A stretch of 64,000 bases of DNA from Fomitopsis serialis (taxonomy: Eukaryota; Basidiomycota; Agaricomycetes; Polyporales; Fomitopsidaceae), in the NCBI RefSeq assembly GCF_022376445.1, contig NW_025954985.1:124001-188000 (forward strand). The letters run 5' to 3'. The notes beneath the pieces were generated by a model. It saw only the letters and a program-made list of their open reading frames with translations. It was not told where the DNA came from and ran no database searches. Positions 54,140-64,000 of the stretch are shown here, in pieces. A program made the translations under genes and the position numbers. Numbering within the stretch: the first letter of the stretch is position 1; each line of letters opens with the position of its first letter.

Positions 54140-55015
54140 CCGGCTAGAGTTTTGTGAAGACTCCAGGCGCGTCGTCGTGCGAGATGGACACGCCAGACAT
54201 GCACCAGGCGTGATATAGCACTCGTTCATTGCATGTACGTCAGAGCGGTAAGCTCGACGTACCGCCTATACGACGCTCAGTCGTGAATGGACGGAACACG
54301 CCGGACGTGCCGTGCAGCGCGTCCGCCGTGTTGCGCACATAGACGAGGGTACAACGTTTGAGTCGTCCCGGAGCACAAGTGCATCATCTTCGTGGTTAAC
54401 ACGACGAACTTGATGTTCGTCGTTTCGGCGCGGGCAGTGGCAATGGCAGTGCTGAGGCAGGTACGTCCATCAAGGGTGTACCTGTACTTATCGACCCTCT
54501 GTGCTGGTTGGTAGCGTGTACGTCGAACAATAGGCTCGGCGTACTCACTACACGACGGTAGGTCGCGGAATGGCGGGACACATCGGACGTGCAACACTGC
54601 CCGTCCGCCGTGTCGCCTTGCGAAGTGGAGGTTACAACGTGGAGGTCGTCCCGGGTACGGAGATGCCACATTCGTTGCCAGCAGCGCGCACAATGACCCC
54701 CGTGTTCGTTGATACGGGTGCAGGTACAGGCACAGGCAAGGGAGAGAGAGAGGTGGCAGTGAGGCGTGTACATCCAGTAAGGGCGTACCTTCGAAGTTCG
54801 AGCCTTCGTGCTCGTATGTTCTACTCGCCCTGCGCCCTTCCTCTTTCCGCATTCTCTCCTCCTCCTCTTCGCTCCGCGTTCGCCACGTTTCGCGTGAACT
54901 TCTCGCTTGCACATTGCATGTCGCCAGAGCCGCGAGCCGTCAAGTAGAGGTCGCCAGGGTCGAGAGAAAGGCCTCCCGGGTCGAGAATAGAGAGGAGGAA
55001 GGAGTGGGCGATCTT
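54140..55015. repeat. Degenerate dispersed repeat, copy 1
   Basis: Shares with 58900-59735 blocks such as gggcgtacct...cgagcctt[ct]gtgctcgt...ctgctcgccc and tgtcgccagagccgcg...gtcttccgggt-type words. Within it, 54250-54380 and 54530-54670 are diverged tandem units (gtcgtcccggagc/gtcgtcccgggta, cgtccgccgtgt). Confidence 0.6.
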
Positions 55016-55992
55016 GGGTCGCCGGTGGACTGCTAGCTGAACTCGCGGTACTTCAGCTAGATAGCTGCTGAGTTGGGCGCGAGCGTGTCCTTCGAACGAC
55101 GCGAGCATCTTGCCGTAGGGTCGCGCGGTTGTGGTGGCTGCTCGAGGACGAAGAGGGTCGGTCCATTTAGTCATCGAGTCGATGGTAATTTACATTGGTG
55201 GTGACGCGTGACGATCGAGAGCAGCGTGCTGGGCGATAGCGCCCGGAGCGCCCACCGTCCGCGTCGACGCGGGCTCGCGACGCTGGACTCGGACGTCTTA
55301 TACGATCACCCTCCCACAAAGACGAGGAGGAGGAGGAGTCTGCCTAAGTTGTTGTATTATGGATTAGGAATCGTCTCCGTCCTATAAGCCTTGTATGGCT
55401 GCAACTCAGAGGTAGACAGCTGGCAGGTTGTTCAAAAAGCCGTTGTGTGTAAGCAGTATGGCAGCCTGAGCCTGAGCCGCGAGGAGGAGGAGGAGGAGGA
55501 CCGCGCCAGCGCTTGTATATTCGCGACTACTACGCAGAGCACGTTAGGCCCGGGAGGAGCTGTATATAGCGGCCCATCTTTGCTCAGTGTCGACGAAAGA
55601 TGAAAGAGAAAGGCTGCATCAACAGCCCTAAATCTATTGAAGCCTAGTAGCCGATAAATGTGCGTGAGCAAGCGACCGAAGCAGTCGCATCGACCCCTAA
55701 GTTAGCTCCATCCCGACTATAAGACCGTCTCGATGTCAGAGCAGCAGAGCTCAAGCGTCACCCTGATGGCTCTGAGTCTGACTTGTTTGAGGCGTGTTCG
55801 CTTTCTCTTGGTGCACGCGCTAAGGTGTACGGCGCGCAATCCACAGTGATAGGTGACAAAGGAATGCAAACGGCGAACTTGGGCGAAGTCATACATGTTT
55901 AGAGAAAGACACGCATTACAAAGGTGACAAGGAAGCAACTGGTAGTAGTACAAGGACACAGCTCACTAGGTGCCACGGAGCGGGGTCGGACG
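55016..55992. other. No gene recognised
   Basis: A GAG microsatellite lies at about 55481-55500. Nothing supported on either strand. Confidence 0.4.
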
Positions 55993-57286
55993 TCATTTCT
56001 TTCCCATGAGACATCCCAGCATAATTCCAATGGCCGCGCCAAAGAGCACGGGTCCCAAATACGGAAAGAGTATTTGGTCGGAACAGTCGGAGGTGTTCCT
56101 CCCATCGGAGCCGTCGTGCACTTCGTCAAGCGTCTGTTTACCATCATGATTACCGTAATCGCGGGGCGTTGTGTTCGTGGGACCCCCTAGAGTCTTGGCA
56201 AGCGAACCCTCCAGACGTACGACTTCCTGGGTTGCGCGGTCTTCCTGTGCTTCCTGACGGTCGCTGATCGCCGAGAAACAAGAGATGCAGGAGAAGAAAT
56301 CTGCATCCGTCACGAATTGGGCGTAATACCAACTTTCTCCTGTCTTCCACTTGACCGTGCGGAGGACCTGTAAGCAATACTTCATTGCGCGGACTCACAA
56401 CATATGGTCACAGGTCTTACCTGAAAGGCGACTATCCTCGTGTCGTCTCCCAGCACCACGTACTCGAAGAAATTCCCCACAACGCCGTTCTCCCGGCCAG
56501 CAATAACGACTAATGGCAGAAGTGATCAGTGCTCGATGAAGATGAGAAAGCGTCATAACAATCTCACATTGTCCCGAGGGCAGTTGGGCGAATACGAATC
56601 TCGACGGACGCGAATCTCCCTCGCTCTCAAACAGCAATTCTTCGCCAAAGCTGATATCCTCAACCGAAGTGGCGAGCAAGACGCGAATGTGCCTAGACGC
56701 CACCGCCAGTCAGTTTGACGAGAAGAGGTGTTGTGTGCGTGAAACCTACTCATCTGGGTCCATGGTGTGTGGCATGCCCTTGAGGGTGAGTCGAGCTGCC
56801 GGTGTCATCTTTAAACCTGGCAATCCCTGGGTCTATTATACGGTACGGATAGAACAAAACAAGCGAGAACAAAGACGAAACGGTGCGGTCGCGGCTTTCA
56901 CTGCCACGTGGGATGTGTGGACAATGTAAAGGCGTAGGTCCCGGGATACGCCGGTCTGTATTCCGAGTAGGCCAGTTCGACGACTTCGTCCCCTAAGAGA
57001 AACAGAGTAAGTTTTTCTCACTCGACCCAAGGTACCATGAATTCCGTTCCGACGTAGGTCGCGTTGTCTTGATTCCTGAGTAGAGCTGGGTGAAACGGAC
57101 GTATATCTTCTGGGGCTTCGATATTGATCTAGAAGTGGTCGCTCGTGCGCCGGTTCTCGTTGCCGTAAACTCCATAGGCTCCGCGTATTGCCCAAGGAAC
57201 ATTCGAGCGTGGTGCGTGCGCCAGATAGGGTCCAGTCCGATGATGTTCGCGTCGAACGCGGGTCTTCCTGGTCTCAGATCGGTCAT
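55993..57286 (-). CDS. Tail-anchored membrane protein, family unknown
   Basis: ATG 57286 (MTDLRPGRPAFDANIIGLDP) opens a multi-exon gene. Readable exons: to about 57080; ATYVGTEFMVPWV then GDEVVELAYSEYRPAYPGTY and AFTLSTHPTWQ (57060-56918, donor gtgaaa); GLPGLKMTPAARLTLKGMPH then TMDPDE (donor gtaggt); HIRVLLATSVEDISFGEELL, FVFAQLPSGQ (donor gtgaga); FVIAGRENGVVGNFFEYVVL, GDDTRIVAFQ; and VLRTVKWKTGESWYYAQFVT, DADFFSCISCFSAISDRQEA, continuing to the end. The phases I could test match. The acidic/polar C-terminal region is followed by one membrane helix (YLGPVLFGAAIGIMLGCLMG) and KK at stop 55993, a tail-anchor layout with a possible ER-retrieval dilysine. No family recognised. The frame is intact, so it is probably a working gene. 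The join near 57080-57060 is not certain. Confidence 0.6.
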
Positions 57287-57447
57287 TAATTGCGTGCGTT
57301 CTGCGACGCTTTCTGCGAGTCGAAGCCTACCAGCTCTGTGACCACCGACACCCGCATCAAGTTCGAGCAGTCGACGCCAATGATCGCGCCTTCAGTCCGT
57401 TGCCGGTCAGCATTGCGGAAGCGTAGACGAGAAGGTTCTGTACGGCG

Positions 57448-58260
57448 TCAGCAAGTCCGTCCGCCTAGCGGGCGCAACTTGGCGTGTAACTCAAGGTCAA
57501 TCTTGAGCTGTTTCATACGCTCGATGCACTCGACAAGATCTTTGACACGGACCTCCTCCGACTCCTGATTGAATGTCTCAATCACGTCATACCTATGGAG
57601 CTCTTCGCCATCTGATTCGCCCGAGTCGTCGTCCGCTTTTGGCCTTCGCGACAGCCCATCTTCGACTTTGTGCTTCGCTGCAGGTGCCTCACATGGTTCA
57701 GTTCCAAGCTGAAAAGCTGGATGTACGTTACCCATCGCGTCGTTGACGCATTTGGCAGATCCGGCTCATGGATCATCTTCTTGAGGTAGCTTGCGTCGAC
57801 GTCGAGCCGGAAATGGACGCACCAGACACGGTGTCGACACTCCTTCATCACCCGAAACACGCCGTACAAATCGACTGTGGGTTGGGAATATCTTGACTCG
57901 GTTGCGTTGAACGTGCACGATCCGAAAAGTGCAGGATTTTTATCAGTCTCGGTAAATTGATGTAGTACCCACTTGGTACCCACCCTACTCCATAGATACA
58001 TACATTGACGAGTCGACCGCGAGGACGACAAGTCCGTGATCCGAGCCGCGCGGAGACTTGATGATCGTTGCTGCTACTTCTCGAGGACTGGTGCCTGCGT
58101 GACGAGTGACTTGAGTTCGTTCGTTCTGCGCTACCAACTTCGAACCGGGCCCATCAGTAGTTATACAAAGCGCGGAGAGAGGCTTAGCTATCAATGAAAA
58201 GTTCTTGATCCATCGGCGCCCGACTCCCGCTGTGCCGAGAACTCGCGGACGTCTGTGACG
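57448..58260 (-). mobile_element. Ty3/gypsy retrotransposon remnant (RT end and RNase H)
   Basis: The minus strand gives the end of the reverse transcriptase thumb (VLGTAGVGRRWIKNFSLIAK, PLSAL; 58250-58165), then an RNase H of the basidiomycete gypsy type: LVVLAVDSSMY (about 58025), VLHQFTETDKNPALFGSCTF, NATESRYSQPTVDLYGVFRV, HFRLDVDASYLKKMIHEPDL (57960-57750), and after a frame change KHKVEDGLSRRPKADDDSGE (57690-57620) with the usual DGLSRR motif and an acidic linker, running to KQLKIDLELH at 57448. At least three frameshifts occur. Protease, most of RT, integrase and LTRs are not seen, so it is a short dead piece. Confidence 0.85.
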
Positions 58261-58590
58261 GATCCGCAGTAGGGCCCCTTGAGTATCTTATTAACGACGT
58301 GGCTCGGTATGTCCGCCCGGCCAGTACTGTTTGGCGAGGTTTGGCGGCGTCAAGTTCAGTCTAGGTACCTTTCTTCGGGCTAGGTCGAGTAGGGTAGAGT
58401 AGTATGTGACTACTGTGTAAATGATAGTGGTGGTCCTAGACGGAGAGATCTGAGACGAAAGGTTTTGTGTATGTAGCGGGTCATACAAGACGCTCGCCGG
58501 CTTGTATGGTCCGCAACGGAGACTAGTAGCGGGTGCGGGGCGCAGCCCTACGGGCTGCCCGACCCAAAACGGACCTCCGGGACCTATGGG

Positions 58591-58662
58591 GCAACGGGCG
58601 AGCTGCGATACCCGGGATGAAGAAGCTGGGGCGACGCGTTGCGGCTCGGCCGTTGCTCCCAA
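58591..58662. repeat. About 72-bp dispersed repeat, copy 1
   Basis: gcaacgggcgagctgcgata... matches 60146-60222 at roughly 75-80 percent. Minus frames read RRPSFFIPGIAA here and RRPSSFTTGIAA in the other copy. Confidence 0.7.
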
Positions 58663-58739
58663 AGTTAACGTGACGACCCTCGCTGCTTACAAACTGCTGA
58701 GGTGATAGTAGGGGTGAGGTCGTCAAAATACCAACGAAC

Positions 58740-59790
58740 CTATCGACGTGCTTCTGAGCGCGTCGGTGGTGGTGTCACCAATGTCGGAGGTCCTGTCGTG
58801 TACGCTAAGCAATGAGCTCAGCGTGCGCGACCTCTTGTCGGCCGTAGCTTGTCGAAATGACAGCTCTTGAGGTTGAAACGTTGATGGCCCGACTGTCGCA
58901 TCTCCGGACATGCCGTTGGCTGTCAGACGCGGCAGCGGTGTCCTGACCGTAGATGCGGACGTGGTCGACGTGCTTCTGCGCACACTGACGGCGGCCTTGT
59001 CACTAGTCTGGAGCACGGTCGTAGGGTGTGCCCGGTGCCGTCGCGCGCGCATGTGTGGCCGACAAGCGGGCCGGGTACGTTTGCGAGTATGCGAGACATG
59101 TCGATGGGGTCACCCAACATGTGCATCGAGCAGCAGACTCGACGTACCCACTGTGCGGCGGCTCGTAGAAAATTGGAGCACCTCAGACGTTCAATAATGC
59201 GCGTCCGACGCGTCGCCATGTGGAGCAGACGGGGTACGACGTGTGAGTCGCCGTCCCGGATAACGGAGGTAGTGGGTACGACATAATGGCCGTCCCGAGA
59301 GGCGGGCGTGCCGTGCTCGTGACCAGTAGGGCGCACAGCGGTCTTCCCGTTTGTTGTTACGCCTGATGGCGCGGGCACTGGGAGCGGGGACTCGGACGGC
59401 AAGGCAGGGACGGCCAGTGAGGGCGTACCTGCGATTCTCGAGCCTTTGTGCTCGTTCTTACTGCTCGCCCCACGCTTTTCCCCTCCTCTCTTTCCTCTTC
59501 GTCCTTCTGCTTCCCTCGCGCCGCATTCTCGTTGGTTTGCGCAGCCTTCTTGCTCGGCACCGGACTTGTACGCGCGTCGTGCGAGTCTTGGACCGTGCGG
59601 CTTTGTTGCATGTCGCCAGAGCCGCGGGAGCCGGATTGAGGTTGCCAGATACGAGGGAGGAGGTGTGAGGATCAAATGGAGGTCTTCCGGGTGGAGTTTG
59701 AGGCCCGGGGAAGGAAGGAAATGGCAGTCTTGAAACCGCGCACTCGGCGCTAGCACTCGGAGCGCTCACCGTCGACGCGGGCTCGTGACG
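58740..59790. repeat. Degenerate dispersed repeat, copy 2
   Basis: Related to 54140-55015 in the same orientation, diverged with many indels. Internal related units such as gtcgacgtgcttctg occur near 58741 and 58962. Confidence 0.55.
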
Positions 59791-60145
59791 CCCAACGCCT
59801 TTGGTGTCGAGCGCGTCGCCGGTCGTGTCGGACTCGGAGCGCGCTGTTGACCACGTCAAGCGCGTCACTCAACTCACTTTGATATATCTTGGTGTCACGG
59901 CACATTTCTGAGCGCACGACTGTTGAACTTGCGGGTTCCGGCTTGTTCTCGCTGTGCCGGACGCGATTGGGTCTCCCCTATCCCTTCCGGGGATGCGAGT
60001 CGGCTCATTGCAGAGCTCGCTGAACTCGGGCTCGGGCGCGGGCTCGGGGACAACGGCGTCGTCGAGCCTAGCGGCGCGTGCAACCTCGGGGTTCAGCCTC
60101 GGGGGTGGTCGAGAAGCTGAAGTGGCTTTGCATGTAAGCCAATCG

Positions 60146-60222
60146 AACAACGGGCAAGCTCGGAGCTGCAATACCCGTGGTGAAGGAGCTGGGGCGACGT
60201 ATTGCAGCTCGGCTAGTACTGT
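60146..60222. repeat. About 72-bp dispersed repeat, copy 2
   Basis: Partner of 58591-58662. Confidence 0.7.
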
Positions 60223-60311
60223 TTGTGTGGAGGGATCGCGCATTGTCTTCATGCCAGTGGAGCATGGGGCAGGGCACGCGATCCGAGGTGTGTGGTTCGC
60301 ATCGTATGGGT

Positions 60312-60506
60312 TGCGCGTGTGGCATGTAGCCTGTAGCATGTGGCATGAGGCCTGTAGCGGACGGTCAGAGCCTGTAACAGTGGCATGTAGCATGTGGCCG
60401 AGGCCTGTAGCGCATAACAGGCGGCCGAAGCCTGTAGCACGTAGCAGGGGCGGCCGAAGCCTGTAGCACGTAGCAGGGCGGCCGAAGCCTATAGCGCATA
60501 GCTGGA
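60312..60506. repeat. Tandem repeat with GCCTGTAGC core
   Basis: The best units are gcggccgaagcctgtagcac... at 60421 and 60450 (period about 29-30 bases). Shorter degenerate units (gcctgtagcatgtggc) run from 60312 and a last unit reaches 60506. Confidence 0.85.
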
Positions 60507-60940
60507 AGCATGAAGCACCTTTTCTCACCTTGTCTTTCGAGGCCTGCTCTGCACGCAGCCTCTGGACTTTCCTGCGCTCAGGAGTGGGACTGGCCGCTTC
60601 CTAGCGTCTGATCGCGCGCTGCGGCCTGCTTGAGCCTCTGCAGCAGTGCGCTCCTGCGGTGCCTGCTCCTAGTTGAGTCCGGTGGCCAGCTATGGCTGTC
60701 TGGTTCAAGCATAGGACTCGAGGGAGTGATCTGGCACTGCCAGCGAGTTCGGGTCGACTAGTTACGAAGAGCCACAGTACTGGGATTACTGTTGGACTAG
60801 AGACTAGTGTATCCCACAGGCTTTTGAAGATGAAAAAACGATCGAATGCTGGACGAAAGCTCGATTGCTTTCGCTGGAGTTTAGGACGTGGGCGCGCAGC
60901 GAGAGAGGCATTGCGCGCCTACGCCCTGCATTACGGTACT
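60507..60940. other. No gene recognised
   Basis: Nothing supported on either strand. Confidence 0.4.
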
Positions 60941-61336
60941 TAGACTTAAATCTGCGATCGGCTGGTGCCTCGCCTCCCGCAGATTGCCAACGTCGGGTTC
61001 AATCGTGAATGAGAGGTCGATCGTCGACCAAGTCTTGTGTGCATGCGAGAAGTAGTAGGTTGCTTCAACCGCCTTCAAGTTCTCGTTCTTCAGGTACATC
61101 TTCTCACCGTCAGCCAAACCGTCTGTCACTGTTAGTCCCTGTTCGGTCCAAGAACTCGGAGCATAGATATATATGATGATGAGTCAATAGTACATGAACC
61201 TCCTCCGCACAAATGCCTACACATATCCAGAACGGGACCGGTACATTTCGATCCAAATACATCGTCATAAGCATGGCTTATCGTTCCGTGTCTTGCAGCG
61301 ACGGAAGCGTCCGTGAAGTCTGACGTCACAGGTTAA
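60941..61336 (-). other. Possible exons of unknown function
   Basis: The minus strand reads ADGEKMYLKNENLKAVEATY and WSTIDLSFTIEPDVGNLREA (about 61110-60950), and, upstream, VAARHGTISHAYDDVFGSKC (about 61300-61240). Stops interrupt the stretch between. These could be 3' exons of the large gene at 61337-64000 or a separate remnant. Confidence 0.3.
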
Positions 61337-64000
61337 TCAGTACCGATTGCTAGCCTTGAACGACACGGAGACGTACCTTACAACATCTCTCGGGAGCGTT
61401 AAATCGACTGCTGGTTGTACGTCGAGATCTTGATAAGCGTCGGTGTCCATCTCCTGCAAATCTTCCAGCCATTCCGCATCATAACAGTTGACCGGGAGAC
61501 CAGGAGGAGGCGCACTTGCCCTGTCCACACGGTCTGATCCTCGTTCGCGGGGACCAGGTAATTTGCCATGGTCCCACTTACCCTGCGTCATCCACCTGGT
61601 CGACATATGTACGGAATCAAGATGTTTGAAGAGCTCCTCCAACTCTTCTGACCGCCATGGCAATCTTGTAACCACATATCGAGTTGGACCTGACTCAGAG
61701 TGCTCTGACTCATCGCCACTGCAGGCGGTAAAAGGTATTCTGTTCCATAGCATCGCGAGATGACGGAGACTAGTGCGACTCTCGCTTGCCTCGTAGCGCC
61801 GCTCTCTTCTCTGTCGATACGTGCCTACGTCAATAACAAGGATGAGACTGAAATCGGAGACTTACTCGACGTCGGCGCTGTTCGCTGCTGTTTGCAGAAG
61901 CAATGTCAAGTTCTCGTTGACTCGGCTCTTCGTCGGGGTCGCGCGACAGCTTCATGTGCTGTTTGCGAAGCGTCAATAAATGAGTAGCGAAAACATCGCG
62001 AATGGTTCGCATGTCTTTGCAGCTGACATCGTTCTGCGCAAAATTTCGAGCGAAGACTTCGCCAGCCTTCTTGTTCCACGGAGAGCGAGGTCTTCCAGTC
62101 AATTCTAGTCTGAAATTGTCAATGGTGGGACCGCCACGCTTCGTGCGTGCAAACTTTGCTGCATCATCGGTTGACACCAACGGTATAGCATCCGTGGTCG
62201 ACTCTCGGGACATCAAATCCATTGTATATTGTCTGACTTCACCCTGTCGAAAATAATGTAAGTGGACGTTCAAGACAGAAGATTCTAGGCCCACATGTAG
62301 AAGCAGCCGCTTCACGTCTCGATGTTTGATCATGCATCGTATACGACCATTGTATGTAGGAGGGTCACCGTCTGCTTTAGGTGCCGATGTGCCAGGAGAT
62401 CCTTGATTCTGTATAGCATGCAGCAACTCAATCAACGTTCGAATGTCTCGTTTCGTCGCGACGGCGTCCTGGGTTTGACGGGTTAGCGGGGAAGAAACGA
62501 CAGCACGACGTTGCTCACAGGATCGCTTGTAGACAAACTTGACGAAAGCTCGTCCTTCAAGATCTGGTGATTCAGTGTTCGCGTTGTCTCCGCACGCACA
62601 CACATACCAGTTGCAATTCATCCCGGACACCCTGACGCCTACGACCGCGACGATTTCGGCGTCTGCTACTCTTCAAGGAATCCGACTTTGTAACCGGTTC
62701 TGTAGCTTGATTGGATCCCTCACCGGTCACTGTGTTTTGAAGTCGCTGAGAGACGGCGGAGGGCCCGCCTAATTCGACGCCGGATTGTGCACCAACGAGG
62801 CCAGAAAATCCGCTGCCAGAGTTGCTGTACATCTCGGGGCTGCGACTCGGGGGCGCCTGGATAGGAAGCTCACGCTGCTTACCCTTGCGGCGCGAACTTT
62901 CACGTTCAATTTCACGTAAGAGTCCTTCTTCGATGTCGTCCCCGCCGTCACCGTCGCCACCGTCGCCACCGTCGCTACCGTCGCTACCATCGCTACCGTC
63001 GCCACCGTCGCCACCCTCATCGTCGTCGGTGCTGTCGCTGTCGCTGTCAGAACTCTCATCATCGCTACCAGTACCCTCCTCAAGTTCGCCTTGTTGATCC
63101 TCGACATCTAATGGCCCATCAGCGCGCGGATGATCGGGCTGGGCCTCGTCTTCAGGATCGTGCGCGTCTGTAGTCATCTGGTGTAGATGGGCGCTCGGAG
63201 GGTCGACGTCGGTGTCCATTGCGTCACAACTGCTGTTGTCGCCCCAATCGAGGGCTGATCCGTGTGAATGGTCCCCGAAAACACGGGAGGGATCTTGAAG
63301 CCCTCTGAGCGATCCATGGTCCGTAGTCTGTGCGTTCTCGTATCCGACGGGTTGATGGGATGTGCTTGTAGTATCCTCCTGCAGCTGTAAGAATTGCAAG
63401 ATGCCAGAAGTACCATTAAAGGAGTGCTGCTCTTTGTAGAGAGCCGGGTAGGATCCGGGAGCGAGCACGTTCGGGGCTGAGCTATTCTCCATCACTGTAT
63501 CATCGGAGGTCTGATACCCTGTGTCTGGAACGGCGGTTGCGCAGGTCGCGCGCCCGGCAGGCAGTACATCACCGAGCAAGCCATCTGCCGGGACTTGCAT
63601 ACCAGCTATATCGGATACGACTGCAGGCCGCCCTGGGCGTGAGCCTCCACTCGTCGCACTCTCCCAGAAGCCTCCGTTGTCGATTACTGGATCGGTGATC
63701 AAGGGCGCAGGTTGCATCGCACCATCGGACATACCATGTATATGACTGCCCGCGCTCCAGACGGCGGCGGAGGATTCAAAGGCGTCGTCAACGTGAGAGT
63801 ACGGCGGCTCTTCATTGTTCATCCTACCTGGGATAACAGCGAAAGGGTCGTTGGGTGGGTCGCCAAAGATGGCTGAACCCGAGCTTCGTACATCCAGCTC
63901 GTCTGAGACTGGTACAGTACCCTCCACATGCCGGCCTGCTTGCATGGTGCTGTCCCAGAAGTCTTCATAGCCTGCAAAAGCTGGGAGACTTGGTGGCTCA
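61337..64000 (-). CDS. Large acidic protein of a repeated agaricomycete family, 5' end outside the window
   Basis: Minus-strand gene whose start lies beyond 64000. The first exon in view (63945 and above to about 62592) is acidic and disordered, with a Gly-Asp/Ser repeat at 63015-62944 and an EDQQGELEEGTGSDDESSDS segment, then a basic cluster (SSRRRNRRGRRRQGV). After an intron a second part (about 62580-61830) reads EGRAFVKFVYKRSCEQRRAV, DAVATKRDIRTLIELLHAIQ, FRLELTGRPRSPWNKKAGEV and FARNFAQ. A third (61753-61337) reads CSGDESEHSESGPTRYVVTR, WRSEELEELFKHLDSVHMST and PGLPVNCYDAEWLEDLQEMD. The third part matches in pattern a protein family that I recall as present in many copies in agaricomycete genomes (GMSSDESDHE then a PW motif and LP.N.YD..WL); no biochemical role is known to me. 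Donor choice near 62600 is uncertain. Confidence 0.65.
62944..63015. repeat. 9-bp coding repeat (GCCACCGTC)
   Basis: About eight units of gccaccgtc/gctaccgtc encode alternating Gly-Asp-Gly/Ser on the minus strand within the acidic region. Confidence 0.9.

Noticed and set aside
1..64000. tRNA and rRNA genes
   Set aside because: I looked for B-box-like GGTTCGANTCC words with a matching acceptor stem and found none convincing; no rRNA-like sequence was recognised.

Overview
This window looks like nuclear DNA of a filamentous basidiomycete, probably an agaricomycete. Genes carry many short GT-AG introns of about 45-90 bases, there are no operons or ribosome binding sites, the DNA is GC-rich, and several proteins belong to families typical of such fungi. 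These include a Tnp2-type (CACTA-like) transposase, a Ty3/gypsy RNase H of the basidiomycete type, and a large acidic protein of a family I recall as repeated in agaricomycetes. Most long open frames here are shadows of GC-rich DNA. I kept only those supported by splice signals plus protein-like or family-like reading.

Layout: 1-3 kb is C/T-rich with little recognisable, then a short AT-rich island. 3.5-15.7 kb is a direct segmental duplication (left copy 3.49-7.98 kb, right copy 9.52-15.67 kb). Each copy carries a decayed secreted carboxylesterase and a decayed Ser/Pro-rich protein; the right copy is further altered by a 1.4 kb insertion and tandem repeats. 15.8-16.5 kb is a broken vacuolar-type Ca2+-ATPase (PMC1-like). 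17.5-19.1 kb is an apparently intact RING-finger gene and 21.7-22.3 kb an intact MYND zinc-finger gene. 23.9-25.0 kb is a broken Raptor (KOG1) fragment. 28.9-30.5 kb is an intact SUN-domain nuclear-envelope gene, followed tail-to-tail by a Tnp2 transposase gene (30.65-35.3 kb). 35.8-38.8 kb holds a C-rich minisatellite, a frameshifted CBM21 (glycogen-targeting PP1 subunit-like) remnant and a broken ABC-transporter nucleotide-binding domain. 39.3-40.6 kb is a WD40 gene, followed by a 19-bp minisatellite. 42.9-44.6 kb is a nucleoplasmin-like/FKBP gene. 46.6-47.9 kb is a second, apparently identical copy of the ABC fragment. 48.8-52.1 kb has two small spliced genes and a broken frame. 54-60 kb holds degenerate repeats, an intact tail-anchored protein gene (56.0-57.3 kb) and a Ty3/gypsy remnant. 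61.3-64 kb is a large acidic-protein gene running off the window.

The living genes seen (RING, MYND, SUN, WD40, FKBP, tail-anchored protein) share no obvious pathway. The striking feature is a gene graveyard: partial, frameshifted but intron-retaining copies of normally conserved genes (Raptor, PMC1, ABC, esterase, CBM21) lie among transposons and repeats, which points to DNA-level duplication and decay rather than retroposition. The most unusual candidate for follow-up is the Tnp2 transposase, which carries three tandem SAP-like modules of about 60 residues between its catalytic half and its C-terminal half. A free-standing small SAP-like gene with a palindromic promoter lies 16 kb away.
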